A stretch of DNA of 64,000 nucleotides from Fragilariopsis cylindrus CCMP1102 (Eukaryota; Bacillariophyta; Bacillariophyceae; Bacillariales; Bacillariaceae), in the NCBI GenBank assembly GCA_900095095.1, contig FMBT01000353.1:1-64000 (forward strand), read 5' to 3'. Below are positions 39,940 to 49,369 of this stretch, piece after piece. The translations under genes were made by a program, and so were the position numbers. Every line of letters begins with the position of its first letter. Position 1 is the stretch's first letter. Below the pieces are notes generated by a model. The model searched no databases and was not told the DNA's origin. It saw only the letters and a program-made list of their open reading frames with translations.

Positions 39940-40510
39940 GTTGAATGGGCAGTGTGGGGGTAATGGTAGATAGATCGTTTCTGTCTTCATATTTACTATA
40001 AAATTTTATTTAAAAAACTACAAGAATATATATTCAAATAGTATTGTTTACATTTCCCACTTTCCCCGGAAAACATTTAATCTTTGACCTCTTGTCATTG
40101 TTGTTATGGCGTACACAGAATAGCACTCTCGAGTCGGACGAAAATATTAGATTCAAACCATAATCGTCACATCGAACATTCAGGTTTTTTGTAACGACCC
40201 AAGTCATAAATGCAGCCAGGTCTATATGATTTCCATTGGGCGACCATTCCAAGCAATCTAGAACGGGATATCTCTACCATCTATAGGAGATATGGTCAAC
40301 AAAATCGCACGGTCGTGCAGTGATTTCCCGTCTAAAATAGAGCAGGACTGAAAAATTATTTTTCAGTCCTGCTTTATTTTTCAAAGAAAGCAAGAAACTA
40401 AAATAACAACAGCCAGCACATTAAAATTTCTTCAAATTAGTATGGAACATTCGAGCATGATGTGTAATCAACAAAGTACTCAGTTCCAAGTTTAAAGTAA
40501 TAACTATCAA
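39940..40510. other. Intergenic region with a strong hairpin
   Basis: No supported gene. The minus strand at 40034-40280 is open and encodes a plausible but unrecognised fragment (RYPVLDCLEWSPNGNHIDLA). The perfect hairpin at 40341-40373 is listed separately. Confidence 0.35.
40341..40373. other. Perfect 15-bp hairpin
   Basis: AGCAGGACTGAAAAA, loop TTA, then TTTTTCAGTCCTGCT. Partial complementarity extends outward (TAAAATAG / TTTATTTTT). It lies about 140 bases upstream of the DUF2071 gene and 400 bases downstream of MZT1. It could be an RNA structure or a tiny foldback element. Confidence 0.85.
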
Positions 40511-41728
40511 ATGGCATCACTTTCCAAACGAACTTCAGCATCGTGGTGGTGGACGATGATATTGCCAAAGTTTACTTTACCAAAATTTCGGTTTATGGTC
40601 CATGAAAAATGGTCGAATGTTTTGTTTCTTCATTGGCGTATCCCCTCACATCTGGAGGATATTCTCAAGAATTGTACGTCTCCCTTTCTTCTTGACCGAT
40701 ATGATGGTTCTTTATGGATTGGATTGATTTTGTTGACAGAAGAAAATGTCGGTCCCTCTATTGGAAGGACGAAGTGGACGTGCGTGACTCATCATGGTAT
40801 CAACGTGAGAACGTACGTCCAAGGGATAGATCGAGACGACAACGACGACGATGCTGATGACGATGGAGCCACCACACATGACATCAACAATAACAATATT
40901 AATACCGAGAAGAATTGTAGTCAATCCCGTGGAATTTATTTTTCTTCTTTAGAATGTGACGATGAGTTCACTTCATTTGGAGCTAACTTCTTTGGAATGC
41001 CATATCAAGTAGCAAGAATGATACGAAATTACAATTTTATTGCCAGCGAGGGAAACAATCAACAAGGAAATGACTATCTACGGAAAAGACAGTATCGGGT
41101 ACGATCCGAACGATTGAGGTCTGCTACGCCCTCTTTCTTTCGTATGTTATATCGCAACCTATTGCAATGGCCGTCAAGAATACTATATTATATTAATTAT
41201 CTCCGAAACAATACAAATTCAAATAGTAACAATCTACTTCAAGATAATGAAAATACGAGGAACGATCAATTGATATCGTCTGTTTCCTCTCCGACTATTG
41301 TGCAAGTAGATACAGAACAAACACAACAATTTACAGTAGACTGTTCGTGGAATGTCTGTGATAGATCATGTGAGGACAATGCTCAGCCACGAACACAACA
41401 AGAAGAAAAATATTTAGACAATGGTTATGGTTATGGTAAAGATTTGGATGATGAACAATTTTCTAAATGGGCCGTTGAACGATATTTTGTATATACACAG
41501 AAATATAGTGGTAGTTGGCGAGGTGAAGTGGAACATGAACCATGGCCGGTTGTTAGCAGCAAGAAGAAAGTCGAATTAGAACATTTAGAAATTGCGAACA
41601 TCGACACGTATGAGCCTAAAAATATGCATCCCATCATTTCATATATGGCAAAAACTTCACCCGATAGTATATTATTCAGTCCTGGTGTTGGACCTGTTCA
41701 ATTTAACATGTTACAACCCGTTTCATAG
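40511..41728 (+). CDS. DUF2071 (YqjF-type) family protein
   Basis: 405 residues, single exon. The conserved blocks of the family are all present. WRIPSHLEDILKNC and FLLDRYDGSLWIGLILL (about residues 42-75) correspond to the start of bacterial YqjF. GIYFSSLECDDEFTSFGANFFGMPYQVARM (about 140-170) is the central block. FSKWAVERYFVYTQKYSGSWRGEVEHEPWPV (about 315-350) is the C-terminal block. Bacterial members are about 230-250 residues. Here an Asp/Asn-rich loop (about 110-130) and a long disordered insert (about 210-310) are added. The biochemical role of the family is not established. No signal peptide is clear. Confidence 0.8.
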   Translation: MASLSKRTSASWWWTMILPKFTLPKFRFMVHEKWSNVLFLHWRIPSHLEDILKNCTSPFLLDRYDGSLWIGLILLTEENVGPSIGRTKWTCVTHHGINVRTYVQGIDRDDNDDDADDDGATTHDINNNNINTEKNCSQSRGIYFSSLECDDEFTSFGANFFGMPYQVARMIRNYNFIASEGNNQQGNDYLRKRQYRVRSERLRSATPSFFRMLYRNLLQWPSRILYYINYLRNNTNSNSNNLLQDNENTRNDQLISSVSSPTIVQVDTEQTQQFTVDCSWNVCDRSCEDNAQPRTQQEEKYLDNGYGYGKDLDDEQFSKWAVERYFVYTQKYSGSWRGEVEHEPWPVVSSKKKVELEHLEIANIDTYEPKNMHPIISYMAKTSPDSILFSPGVGPVQFNMLQPVS

Positions 41729-42880
41729 AACACTAATTAATTTATGATGTGGTAGCTAATATCCTTTCTGACCTTGAATAGTAGTAATTGATTCAAAATA
41801 CCATATACATGAAATGTTTCATTCAATCAAAATTGACCGTACAAAAGTTACAGTAAAAATGCCAATGAATTAGTCATTTGTTTTGTTAGACACTGCTTTT
41901 GGACTACTATTCAATCCACAAACTTTCTTTTCACGAACCCTTCTTGGAAAAAATGTTAAATGAAGGGGGGGGGGGGAGGGGGGAGAGGTATTCAATTGGT
42001 GGATACATCTATGAATAGATCTGAAGTTCACTCTCTTCAGGAATAAAACTAATCATATCCCTATGCATTATTTCTCCCTTGCCATTTTTGCCAAGCAAGA
42101 TACCTTATGAAGATTTACTATGGGACAATGCATTGATATACCATAACATTTCTTCAACTCTTATAACATTATTTAATCATAACTACACACAGTAGACCAT
42201 TAACTGTATCTAAGCCCTAGCTAAGTAGCACAATGAACAGAATTGTAGCCTCCTCCCAACTTATTTTGAAAAGTTTACTCTTTACTTTTCCCTCGTCAAT
42301 TACTATTTCTTCTGCTTCCACCACCACCTCCTGTTGTAAATACGCAACAAAATAGTGATAAAAGAAAGTCACAATACAGCCATATAATGTGTTCTTGTAT
42401 ATCTAAATTTACACGTGCTGTAGAGCTGACTTCTGCACAGCTAATGACTAGTAGTACATACGTGCTGTAGGAGTGTAGAGATTGATTACTACTATATATC
42501 TACAGGGTTAAACAATTTTACTGGCAAGGAGCATGGAAGGATGGAATTTCCTTTCTTTTATTATCAGATTACTAAGTTCAAATTAAATAATACCAAAAAA
42601 GATGTTGCATACCTTCTATTGCTGATGATAGAATTTGCTATGCGTGGCCGTCCGTGATTGGGTGTGCGTGTTTGCACCGCACATAATACTTCATCGGCGC
42701 TGACAACTCTGTTCTCTACGTCGATCTTTCAATCATCATCAAATGCTAATATATCGACACATCATCAGGCTGAACAGGATCACCTACTGTACAATATCTT
42801 TCCCATAATTATCTCACCATATGTCAATACTCCCTCATCACAAAATAGTGCAAAATAAGAGATCAAAACCAAAAACAAAA
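41729..42880. other. Intergenic region
   Basis: 1.15 kb without a supported gene. It holds a poly-G tract at 41965-41983 (12 G, A, 6 G), which is prone to miscounting, and a CACGTGCTGTAG/ACGTGCTGTAG repeat near 42412-42470. The right end should hold the FKBP promoter. Confidence 0.35.
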
Positions 42881-43870
42881 ATGGCCAAGTTTGTACTCTT
42901 CCTTATCATCGCTCTTTCCGTTATCTGTATGGCAACGTCATTCTCTATGACGATGTCTAATAGCAATAATGCTGATGTCGATCGTCGATCATTCGTTAAT
43001 AAGGGAACAACCGCTGCTGCTGTTGTTGTTGCAGGTGGATTATTGAGTAATCCATCTAAATCTATTGCCGCTGATACAGATACTGCTGCTGCTACTGCTG
43101 AAGCTGACGTTGCTGCAGCCGATGCTGATGGATTTTTTACCACTGAATCGGGTATGAAATACAAGGTAACGAAGGAAGGTACAGGAGGTATTCCTACAAG
43201 TGGACAAACTGTTAAGGTGAGTTAGTTGAATTTGAACTGAACTTTGTAGTCTCATTTTACAAACGTTGAGACATTTGATGATCTAATTATTATTTTAATG
43301 AATACCAATATCAATATTCATAACAATCAAACCTCATTTAATAAATAACACAGGCACATTATACTGGATGGCTTGATGGATTCGATACGGATAAAAAATT
43401 TGATTCTTCTCGTGATCGTGGCCGACCTTTCACTTTTTCTGTTGGAAAGGGACAGGTTATTCGGTAAGTTACAGCTACAGCAACAACATCGAATCCAATC
43501 ATGTTACAGAAACAAACAAATAAAACTCTGGTTTGGCTATTGTTCCTTTGTGCGTTAACTCACTTTATCCCCCTCCCACCTATTTCTTTATACGGTACGC
43601 TATTCTTAAAAAATGAAAAAAAATCGTTTGATTAAAATGGTAAATTTGAAACAATCACGAAATCAATTACAAATCAAATCATATTTGAATGAAAAAATAT
43701 AATAATATAATAACAGTGGTTGGGATGAATCCTTTTCATCAATGAAAGTTGGTGAACGACGACAAATTATCCTCCCTCCTCGTTTGGCATATGGAGATCG
43801 TGGTGCCGGTGGAATCATCCCTGGAGGAGCGACCTTATACTTCGATGTTGAATTATTAGGAATTATGTAA
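42881..43870 (+). CDS. FKBP-type peptidyl-prolyl isomerase, predicted thylakoid lumen
   Basis: Three exons, 42881-43216, 43354-43463 and 43717-43870. All introns are GT-AG and the sum is 600 bases (199 residues). The start at 42881 is preferred over the ATG at 42821 because it begins directly with a signal peptide. The presequence is bipartite: a signal peptide (residues 3-18) ending ATSFSM, an ASAFAP-like site, followed by a twin-arginine thylakoid signal (RRSFVNKG, hydrophobic Ala/Val stretch, SIAA). The mature FKBP domain starts at [19 protein letters not shown]. It includes [29 protein letters not shown] and [18 protein letters not shown]. Active-site aromatics (Y, F, D, W) are kept, so prolyl isomerase activity is plausible. 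Confidence 0.93.
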
Positions 43871-44376
43871 AAAGTATAAACAAAACTACTTACAGAATAC
43901 ATATATATATGGATAGTATGCAAATTATATGGATCTCTACACATTCCAATAAAAGTAACTTAATATGAATCCAAATGAGAACGCTACACTAAATCTACAT
44001 GAGCAACATACAGTACGCACCACCCACGCATTCCATACAGACGAAAAAAGGCAAAAATCCACATGCTATTATTAGTGTGTGGCTGCTGCACAAAGAACAA
44101 ATTGAACTCTTTTGAAGCTAGTAGTATATTTTCATTTTTCATTTTCATTAACTAGTTAATAATTAAATTAAATCAAGTGTATAGAACAACCAGTTCATAG
44201 TACAGTATGTTCTTCTTTTCATTTTGTTGTCAAACCCGCAGTACACTCAAATATATTTACGTTCATTATTACATTACGCATGTATGCATTCTTATGGTTA
44301 TTAGTTCATACATAATAGATGAATAAATACGACATAATTGAAATATTACATAGTAGTCAATCTGCAGTACTAATTA
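43871..44376. other. Convergent intergenic region
   Basis: About 500 AT-rich bases between the FKBP gene (plus) and the Lys-rich protein gene (minus). No gene or repeat of note. Confidence 0.35.
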
Positions 44377-45522
44377 TTAAACAGATAGGTCTTCTTGTTT
44401 TGCTTCTTTTTTCACTTTTTTAGCACTCTTTTTAGCTGCTTTCTTAGCTGCTTTCTCGAGCTTTTTGGCTTCCTTTTTAGCTGCTTTCTTTGCTGACTTC
44501 CGTTCTTCTTTCGATAAAGATGTTGTCGGCGACGACACCGACGACGGTGGTGATGGTGTCTTGCTGCTATTGTTGTTTGGTTCAGACTTTATACGTTTCG
44601 TTTTAGGTGAAGGAGATGTAGTACTTGTAATGGTTGTTCCATCACGCCCGCCTGACGATTTTCTTTTTTTACTATTACTGCTCTCACCCTTCTTCTTTTT
44701 ACTGCTACTGCTACTACCACTACTTGCATCGCGTTTCTTCTTGATATCGTTATTATGACTGTCAGCATCATCATCGGAAGTGATTGCAGTAGCATTAGCA
44801 GCATTTTTACTATCATTTTTAGTAGAAATATTTTCCATTAATGAAATAGGAATTTCTTTTGCTTTTGTTTTTGGTACACCTAATGGCATCCAACGACGTT
44901 TCATTCCAGTACGTTGTGGAATTGATGAATACGCGTGACGTAATTTTGTACCATCATTTGCAAAAGAAGGTTTAGGTCCATTACGTGGTGCTAATTCCAT
45001 TTCAGTTTTCTTTGTATACAAGGCACTATTTACATTAAAATGACGTGTAAATGTTTTAGATGATGGATGTAATAAATACTTTGGTGCTGTTGTGTTTGTT
45101 GTTTTATCTTCGTCGTCGTCACTATCGCTACTGCTGCTACTACTATTACTATCATCGTCCTTTCCACTACCATTATTACCATTGACTAAAACACGAAAAT
45201 TATGATTTTCAACACTTTCTCCCTGTTTGAGAGTGAATTTATCATTGATTTGTTGAATTGTGGATTTTTTATTATCACCATTTAATACAAGTTCAACACC
45301 ATGCAGATCCTTTATATTCATTTCAGATGGTACACGAAATGTCCATAATTCGAAGTTACTATCATTATCACTATTATTGTTATTGTTATCTTTTTCAACA
45401 TCCTTGATTGCACTAGGTCCTGGAGGTAAAAGTGTTTGTTCTCGATTAATGAAAGACGAAAACTTTGCATTAGTCAAAGAACCAATACCACGGGCACCGT
45501 TGCCATTATTATTATCGTTCAT
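44377..45522 (-). CDS. Lys-rich nuclear protein, possibly RNA polymerase I subunit RPA34-like
   Basis: 381 residues, one exon. The N-terminal third has the RPA34.5/PAF49-like pattern: FELWTFRVPSEMNIKDLHGV then VLNGDN, and later NHNFRVLV, which parallels ELWLIQAP...F.G and YRVL of the human subunit. A Ser/Asp acidic run follows. A conserved-looking basic block (RHAYSSIPQRTGMKRRWMPLG) is next. The C-terminus is a Lys/Ala-rich tail (KKAAKKEAKKLEKAAKKAAK), as in Pol I-associated subunits with nucleolar localisation. RPA34 pairs with RPA49 on Pol I. The similarity is short and low-complexity sequence dominates, so other nucleolar Lys-rich proteins are possible. Confidence 0.5.
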   Translation of the reverse strand: MNDNNNGNGARGIGSLTNAKFSSFINREQTLLPPGPSAIKDVEKDNNNNNSDNDSNFELWTFRVPSEMNIKDLHGVELVLNGDNKKSTIQQINDKFTLKQGESVENHNFRVLVNGNNGSGKDDDSNSSSSSSDSDDDEDKTTNTTAPKYLLHPSSKTFTRHFNVNSALYTKKTEMELAPRNGPKPSFANDGTKLRHAYSSIPQRTGMKRRWMPLGVPKTKAKEIPISLMENISTKNDSKNAANATAITSDDDADSHNNDIKKKRDASSGSSSSSKKKKGESSNSKKRKSSGGRDGTTITSTTSPSPKTKRIKSEPNNNSSKTPSPPSSVSSPTTSLSKEERKSAKKAAKKEAKKLEKAAKKAAKKSAKKVKKEAKQEDLSV

Positions 45523-46551
45523 ATTGATAATTTATTATTCTACTACTATCGTTCTGCCTATACTATTTATTATTATAAAAATGCTATTGGCTCTGCTATT
45601 GATGGTTGTTGTTGTTGTTGTTGTTTGTCATTTTTCTTAACTGTTCGGGTTTTTTGTAATGGAAGCCTTTCTTTCTCTCTTTCGTTGCACCCAAAGTACA
45701 TCGCCGCATGATTTTGAGATGACTTTGAAGTGGTTGGTGATGGTGCTGTGAGTGACGGCCAGACGTGAATTAATTCCTGAAGGAATGAATCCTAGAATCG
45801 TATCTTAAAAAAAAAGTTGCTCCGGTAAAACATGCTCATTACGTGTGAATTTTTGAATTTTTAAATCGTGGGCGGTAGGTAACAAGAAAAAACTCGAAAC
45901 AATAATCCAGTCTCTTCGCATCTTAGCTCTCCAGAAACAACCGATCATGCTGCAATGGTATGTCTATTACTTGCATCAGATTAGATTCGAGGCGGATGCA
46001 ATCAGGGGCACAATCAGAGGCCATACAATTTTCGCTTTTTCGTCAACTATTAAATATTGGACTAAGATCAATGAAGGAGGACGATTTTTAGTTGACGGGG
46101 AACTAGCGATGATAATAACGAACAACAGCAGCAACAAATCTCGCTTAATTTATGGTCCATTGTCTTAGAACGTGCAAACAATAAGAAGAAAAATGCAACT
46201 CCAATGTTTTATCTCTTGCGCCATTAGTACCCACATTTTCTTTCTTCTTTATCTTCTTCCCCATCATTTTAAATTAAAACCACTAGATCTTCTACTAATA
46301 GTAACGGGAACAACAACTAATAGGAGGGAGTGAAGGATAGATGACGTAATAGATATCTACATAAACAACGACACGGCACCTATACAAATGAAGCGACCTC
46401 AAAGAATTATTAACCATACAGCCAAGTCATCCTTTTAGGGAGAACAACAGTAGAAAAATGACTGAAAAACCATTATTTTGCTTTACATCTTAAATTAGGC
46501 GAACAATTTACTACACCGCTCGTCTATTCAGAACAGTGGAGGCTGAATTTA
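45523..46551. other. Intergenic region between two minus-strand genes
   Basis: About 1 kb with no supported gene. It starts with the upstream region of the RPA34-like gene, including a GTT microsatellite near 45606-45627. A 73-codon open stretch at 45947 (plus) has no recognisable content. Confidence 0.35.
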
Positions 46552-48750
46552 CTACGCGTCTATCATTACCACATCAATTGCATCATGAGATTTTTCGTTG
46601 AAAACATCATTGTCTTCCTCGTCCTCGTCGACCAATTTAAGATGTAAGGAATCTCCTCGTCCACTGGCGTGCGACAAGACTTGATCCCAATAATACTCGA
46701 CTCCTTTCGACTTTAATACTTTCCGGGCTTGATCAGACGTTTCACAATGCTGGAAGACGAATCCCTTAAACTGACGTTTTGTTGCCAGACCGGTCCACAC
46801 TAAGTCGCATTTGTTGTCCTTGTCGAATTTCTTCTTCTTTCTCTTCGGGACTGCTCCCTCTTCACCTTCAAAACCAGTAGCTTCTTCTGTCTGATCTTCT
46901 TCTTCCTCGTCGTCATCGTCATCGTCTCCCTCGTCTGGTCCCTTCCATTTCATTCGGACAAGCATCAAACGTGTATATTTTTGGATAGCTTTAGGACCAC
47001 CCTCACAGATAACGCACGCCACATTTGGTACGTCGCATTCGATGACACCACCACTAATATTGAGCTGCTGCGCTTCCAGATCGATTTTGGTACGATGGTA
47101 CGGATGGGAGGCGTTCTTAACGTAGAAAAGAGCAACATGAATTGCCCCCGTCGCGTTCTCAGTTGGAGACGCATCCTTTAGAATCTTGTTTTGACGTTTT
47201 TCATTTCGTTGAGCTTTGGTAAGTTTCTTCGCATTATTCCGTTCCAAATGTGCTATTTGTCGTTTTTGGACTTGCCGCTGCACCGTTCGTTCCATTTGAG
47301 ATGGATCAACATATGCCTGATCGCCCATGACCCGGATGAAGTTCGAAAGTGTCAATCTAGGCTCCGGCGGTTCGACCAAACCCGCTGCTTGTAAATCTTG
47401 GAGTTCTCGTTGTTTTTGTTCTCTTCGTCGCTTCCTTGACTTTTTCAGTTCCTTTTTGGTTAAATGAAGCACAGGTTCCACCGGTTTCTTATTTAGTTCT
47501 CCTAGAGGTTTGATTGGTACGATATGTTGGATGAGACTAGCCGTCTTACTACACGAAAGAGACGCCTGCTCGGCGCATTTGATCCGTAGCTTTTCCGCTT
47601 CGTCGATCGGAGGAGGATCATCACTTCCCTTGTCCTTTAGTTCATTATCGGCAATTTCCATGTTTTCTGCTCCATCGTTGTTATCCTCCTTTTTGACGTT
47701 TGACGTAGATAATGATGATAATTGTTGCATTTTCGATCTTGTAGCTTTCGACAAGGCCTTCCCTTCTTCTTTCGCTACTTGCTTTTTGAGTTTAGATGGC
47801 AATAACTCCATATCCCACCATTCTACAACCAATGGCATTGCCCTTAGATTATTCCCACCGCCTTTGCTGGCGTCTAGAATAGCACCTCCAATTTCAGCAC
47901 GAGGGGCCAACGCACGATCTTCGACGTCGTCTAAGACTTCGGTCGTACCGTAATAACCGCTACTACTTATCGTCGACGACTTGACGTATTGTCCAGCTTT
48001 TCGTCCACTAACGAATCCAGCAGATTCTGCATTAGCGGCTCGTTGTCTTTTTCTTTCAGCGATGTCTACAAAGTGTCCAGGTTCAACGAATTTAAGTTCC
48101 CTACGTTTGTGTTTCTTACCAACACCGTCGTGACCTGCAGCCTCTAGTCTCGCATCGACGTATTTATTTTCGGAATCATTTGTAGTATTAGTTGTGTCAT
48201 TCTGCTGCTGCTGCTCTTGAGCTGCTGATTGCGCTGTATCTATCTCTTGACTAATATGTGCCAAATAAGGATTGATCTTTTTCTTTGGTTTGGGAACACC
48301 ATCAGTGACTTTTCCAAAGGTCGGTCCAGTGACAGTCATATCAAGTTCGTAATACTTGGCGCGTTTCGAGGGTGGAGGAGCTGCTGCTGCTGCTGTTGAC
48401 GTCACAGCCGTTGGTAGAGGACGCTTTAAACCCCCACCGGAGGAAGCAGTTTTTGCTTTCAGTGCAGCCAAACGCGCCTTAATACTTTCCTTCAATGCTA
48501 AAGCTTTCGCCTTGCTATCGAGCGGAGCAGCGGAAGAAGAAGAAGAAGCAGTAGGAGTGGATGCGGTAATACTCGTGATATTGCTATTACTAGTAGTATC
48601 AGATGATTTTGTATCACCCCATCGTCGCTTCCGTCTTCGTTCTTTCCCGGTTTTGTTGTTGTTGTCATCATCGTTATTCGTCGTTAATTTCTCATCGTTG
48701 TTACGGTCGGTTGATCCGTCCGGCTGGACGTTTTCCACTGTCGATGACAT
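46552..48750 (-). CDS. PRPF3: U4/U6 snRNP protein Prp3
   Basis: The start is placed at the ATG at 48750 (MSSTVENVQPDG), 20 codons inside the longest frame, because the region before it looks like 5' leader; 732 residues. The N-terminus is Lys/Arg-rich and disordered (RRRKRRWGD). The PRP3 domain follows, with WWDMELLP (about residue 310), IQHIVPIKPLGELNKKPVEP and VLHLTKKELKKSRKRRREQK. Then come LSNFIRVMGDQAYVDPSQME and a C-terminal ferredoxin-like domain (ARKVLKSKGVEYYWDQVL, FKGFVFQHCET). Prp3 holds the U4/U6 duplex in the tri-snRNP before spliceosome activation. An acidic insert (DDDDDDEEEEDQTEE) splits the C-terminal domain. The N-terminal PWI domain of the human protein is not seen. Divergent from the MORN gene. 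Confidence 0.92.
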   Translation of the reverse strand: MSSTVENVQPDGSTDRNNDEKLTTNNDDDNNNKTGKERRRKRRWGDTKSSDTTSNSNITSITASTPTASSSSSAAPLDSKAKALALKESIKARLAALKAKTASSGGGLKRPLPTAVTSTAAAAAPPPSKRAKYYELDMTVTGPTFGKVTDGVPKPKKKINPYLAHISQEIDTAQSAAQEQQQQNDTTNTTNDSENKYVDARLEAAGHDGVGKKHKRRELKFVEPGHFVDIAERKRQRAANAESAGFVSGRKAGQYVKSSTISSSGYYGTTEVLDDVEDRALAPRAEIGGAILDASKGGGNNLRAMPLVVEWWDMELLPSKLKKQVAKEEGKALSKATRSKMQQLSSLSTSNVKKEDNNDGAENMEIADNELKDKGSDDPPPIDEAEKLRIKCAEQASLSCSKTASLIQHIVPIKPLGELNKKPVEPVLHLTKKELKKSRKRRREQKQRELQDLQAAGLVEPPEPRLTLSNFIRVMGDQAYVDPSQMERTVQRQVQKRQIAHLERNNAKKLTKAQRNEKRQNKILKDASPTENATGAIHVALFYVKNASHPYHRTKIDLEAQQLNISGGVIECDVPNVACVICEGGPKAIQKYTRLMLVRMKWKGPDEGDDDDDDEEEEDQTEEATGFEGEEGAVPKRKKKKFDKDNKCDLVWTGLATKRQFKGFVFQHCETSDQARKVLKSKGVEYYWDQVLSHASGRGDSLHLKLVDEDEEDNDVFNEKSHDAIDVVMIDA

Positions 48751-49369
48751 AATGTTCTTCTTCTTCTTGTTGTGGCCTCCGTCTTGACCTTTCCACAAGC
48801 AGTTGAACAAAGGATAGAAAAAATTAAGATCTCAGAGACGATCGATTCTTGAGTGTTCCGGTGTTGTTGTGTTGCAGGGTGTTCTTTTTGTTTGTTGTGT
48901 GTTGTGTGTATGTTGTTCATCTTGTTTTAAAAAGTCGATTTGATAAAGGACAGACGCGCACTGAAAATTGAATTTGTCTGTTTTATTATTTACCGTACCC
49001 CCTCGCGTTCACATGAAAACCTGACACGAAAGCAAGCATCAACACTGACTGTTCACTGCCTCGAAATTGAGTTGCTGATAATCCTTTTGATTTTTTAAAA
49101 TCAGTCCCACCACAGAACAGCGGTATGTTCGACTATTCGCAGACCCGGTTACGATCGTAGACGTTGAGCCTCTTTCTTTCTTTCTTTGCCGTAAATCAAC
49201 CATATCGTAAGAGATCCTGAGCGTTTGTGACAAGTCTAACTGTCAAATGAGAGGCAACAATTTATAATCAGAAGGAAAATCAACACAAAGAAGCCAGCAG
49301 AAAAATAATCATCGTCAGATTTTTATTCCCATTTCCTATCAAACTTTGCTCAACCACAAAAATTGAAAC
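48751..49369. other. Divergent promoter region
   Basis: About 620 bases between Prp3 (minus) and the MORN-repeat gene (plus). It must contain both promoters. No other feature is visible. Confidence 0.4.

Noticed and set aside
45947-46168. 73-codon open frame as a small gene
   Set aside because: No recognisable motif, ordinary AT-rich composition and no splice or promoter context beyond chance.
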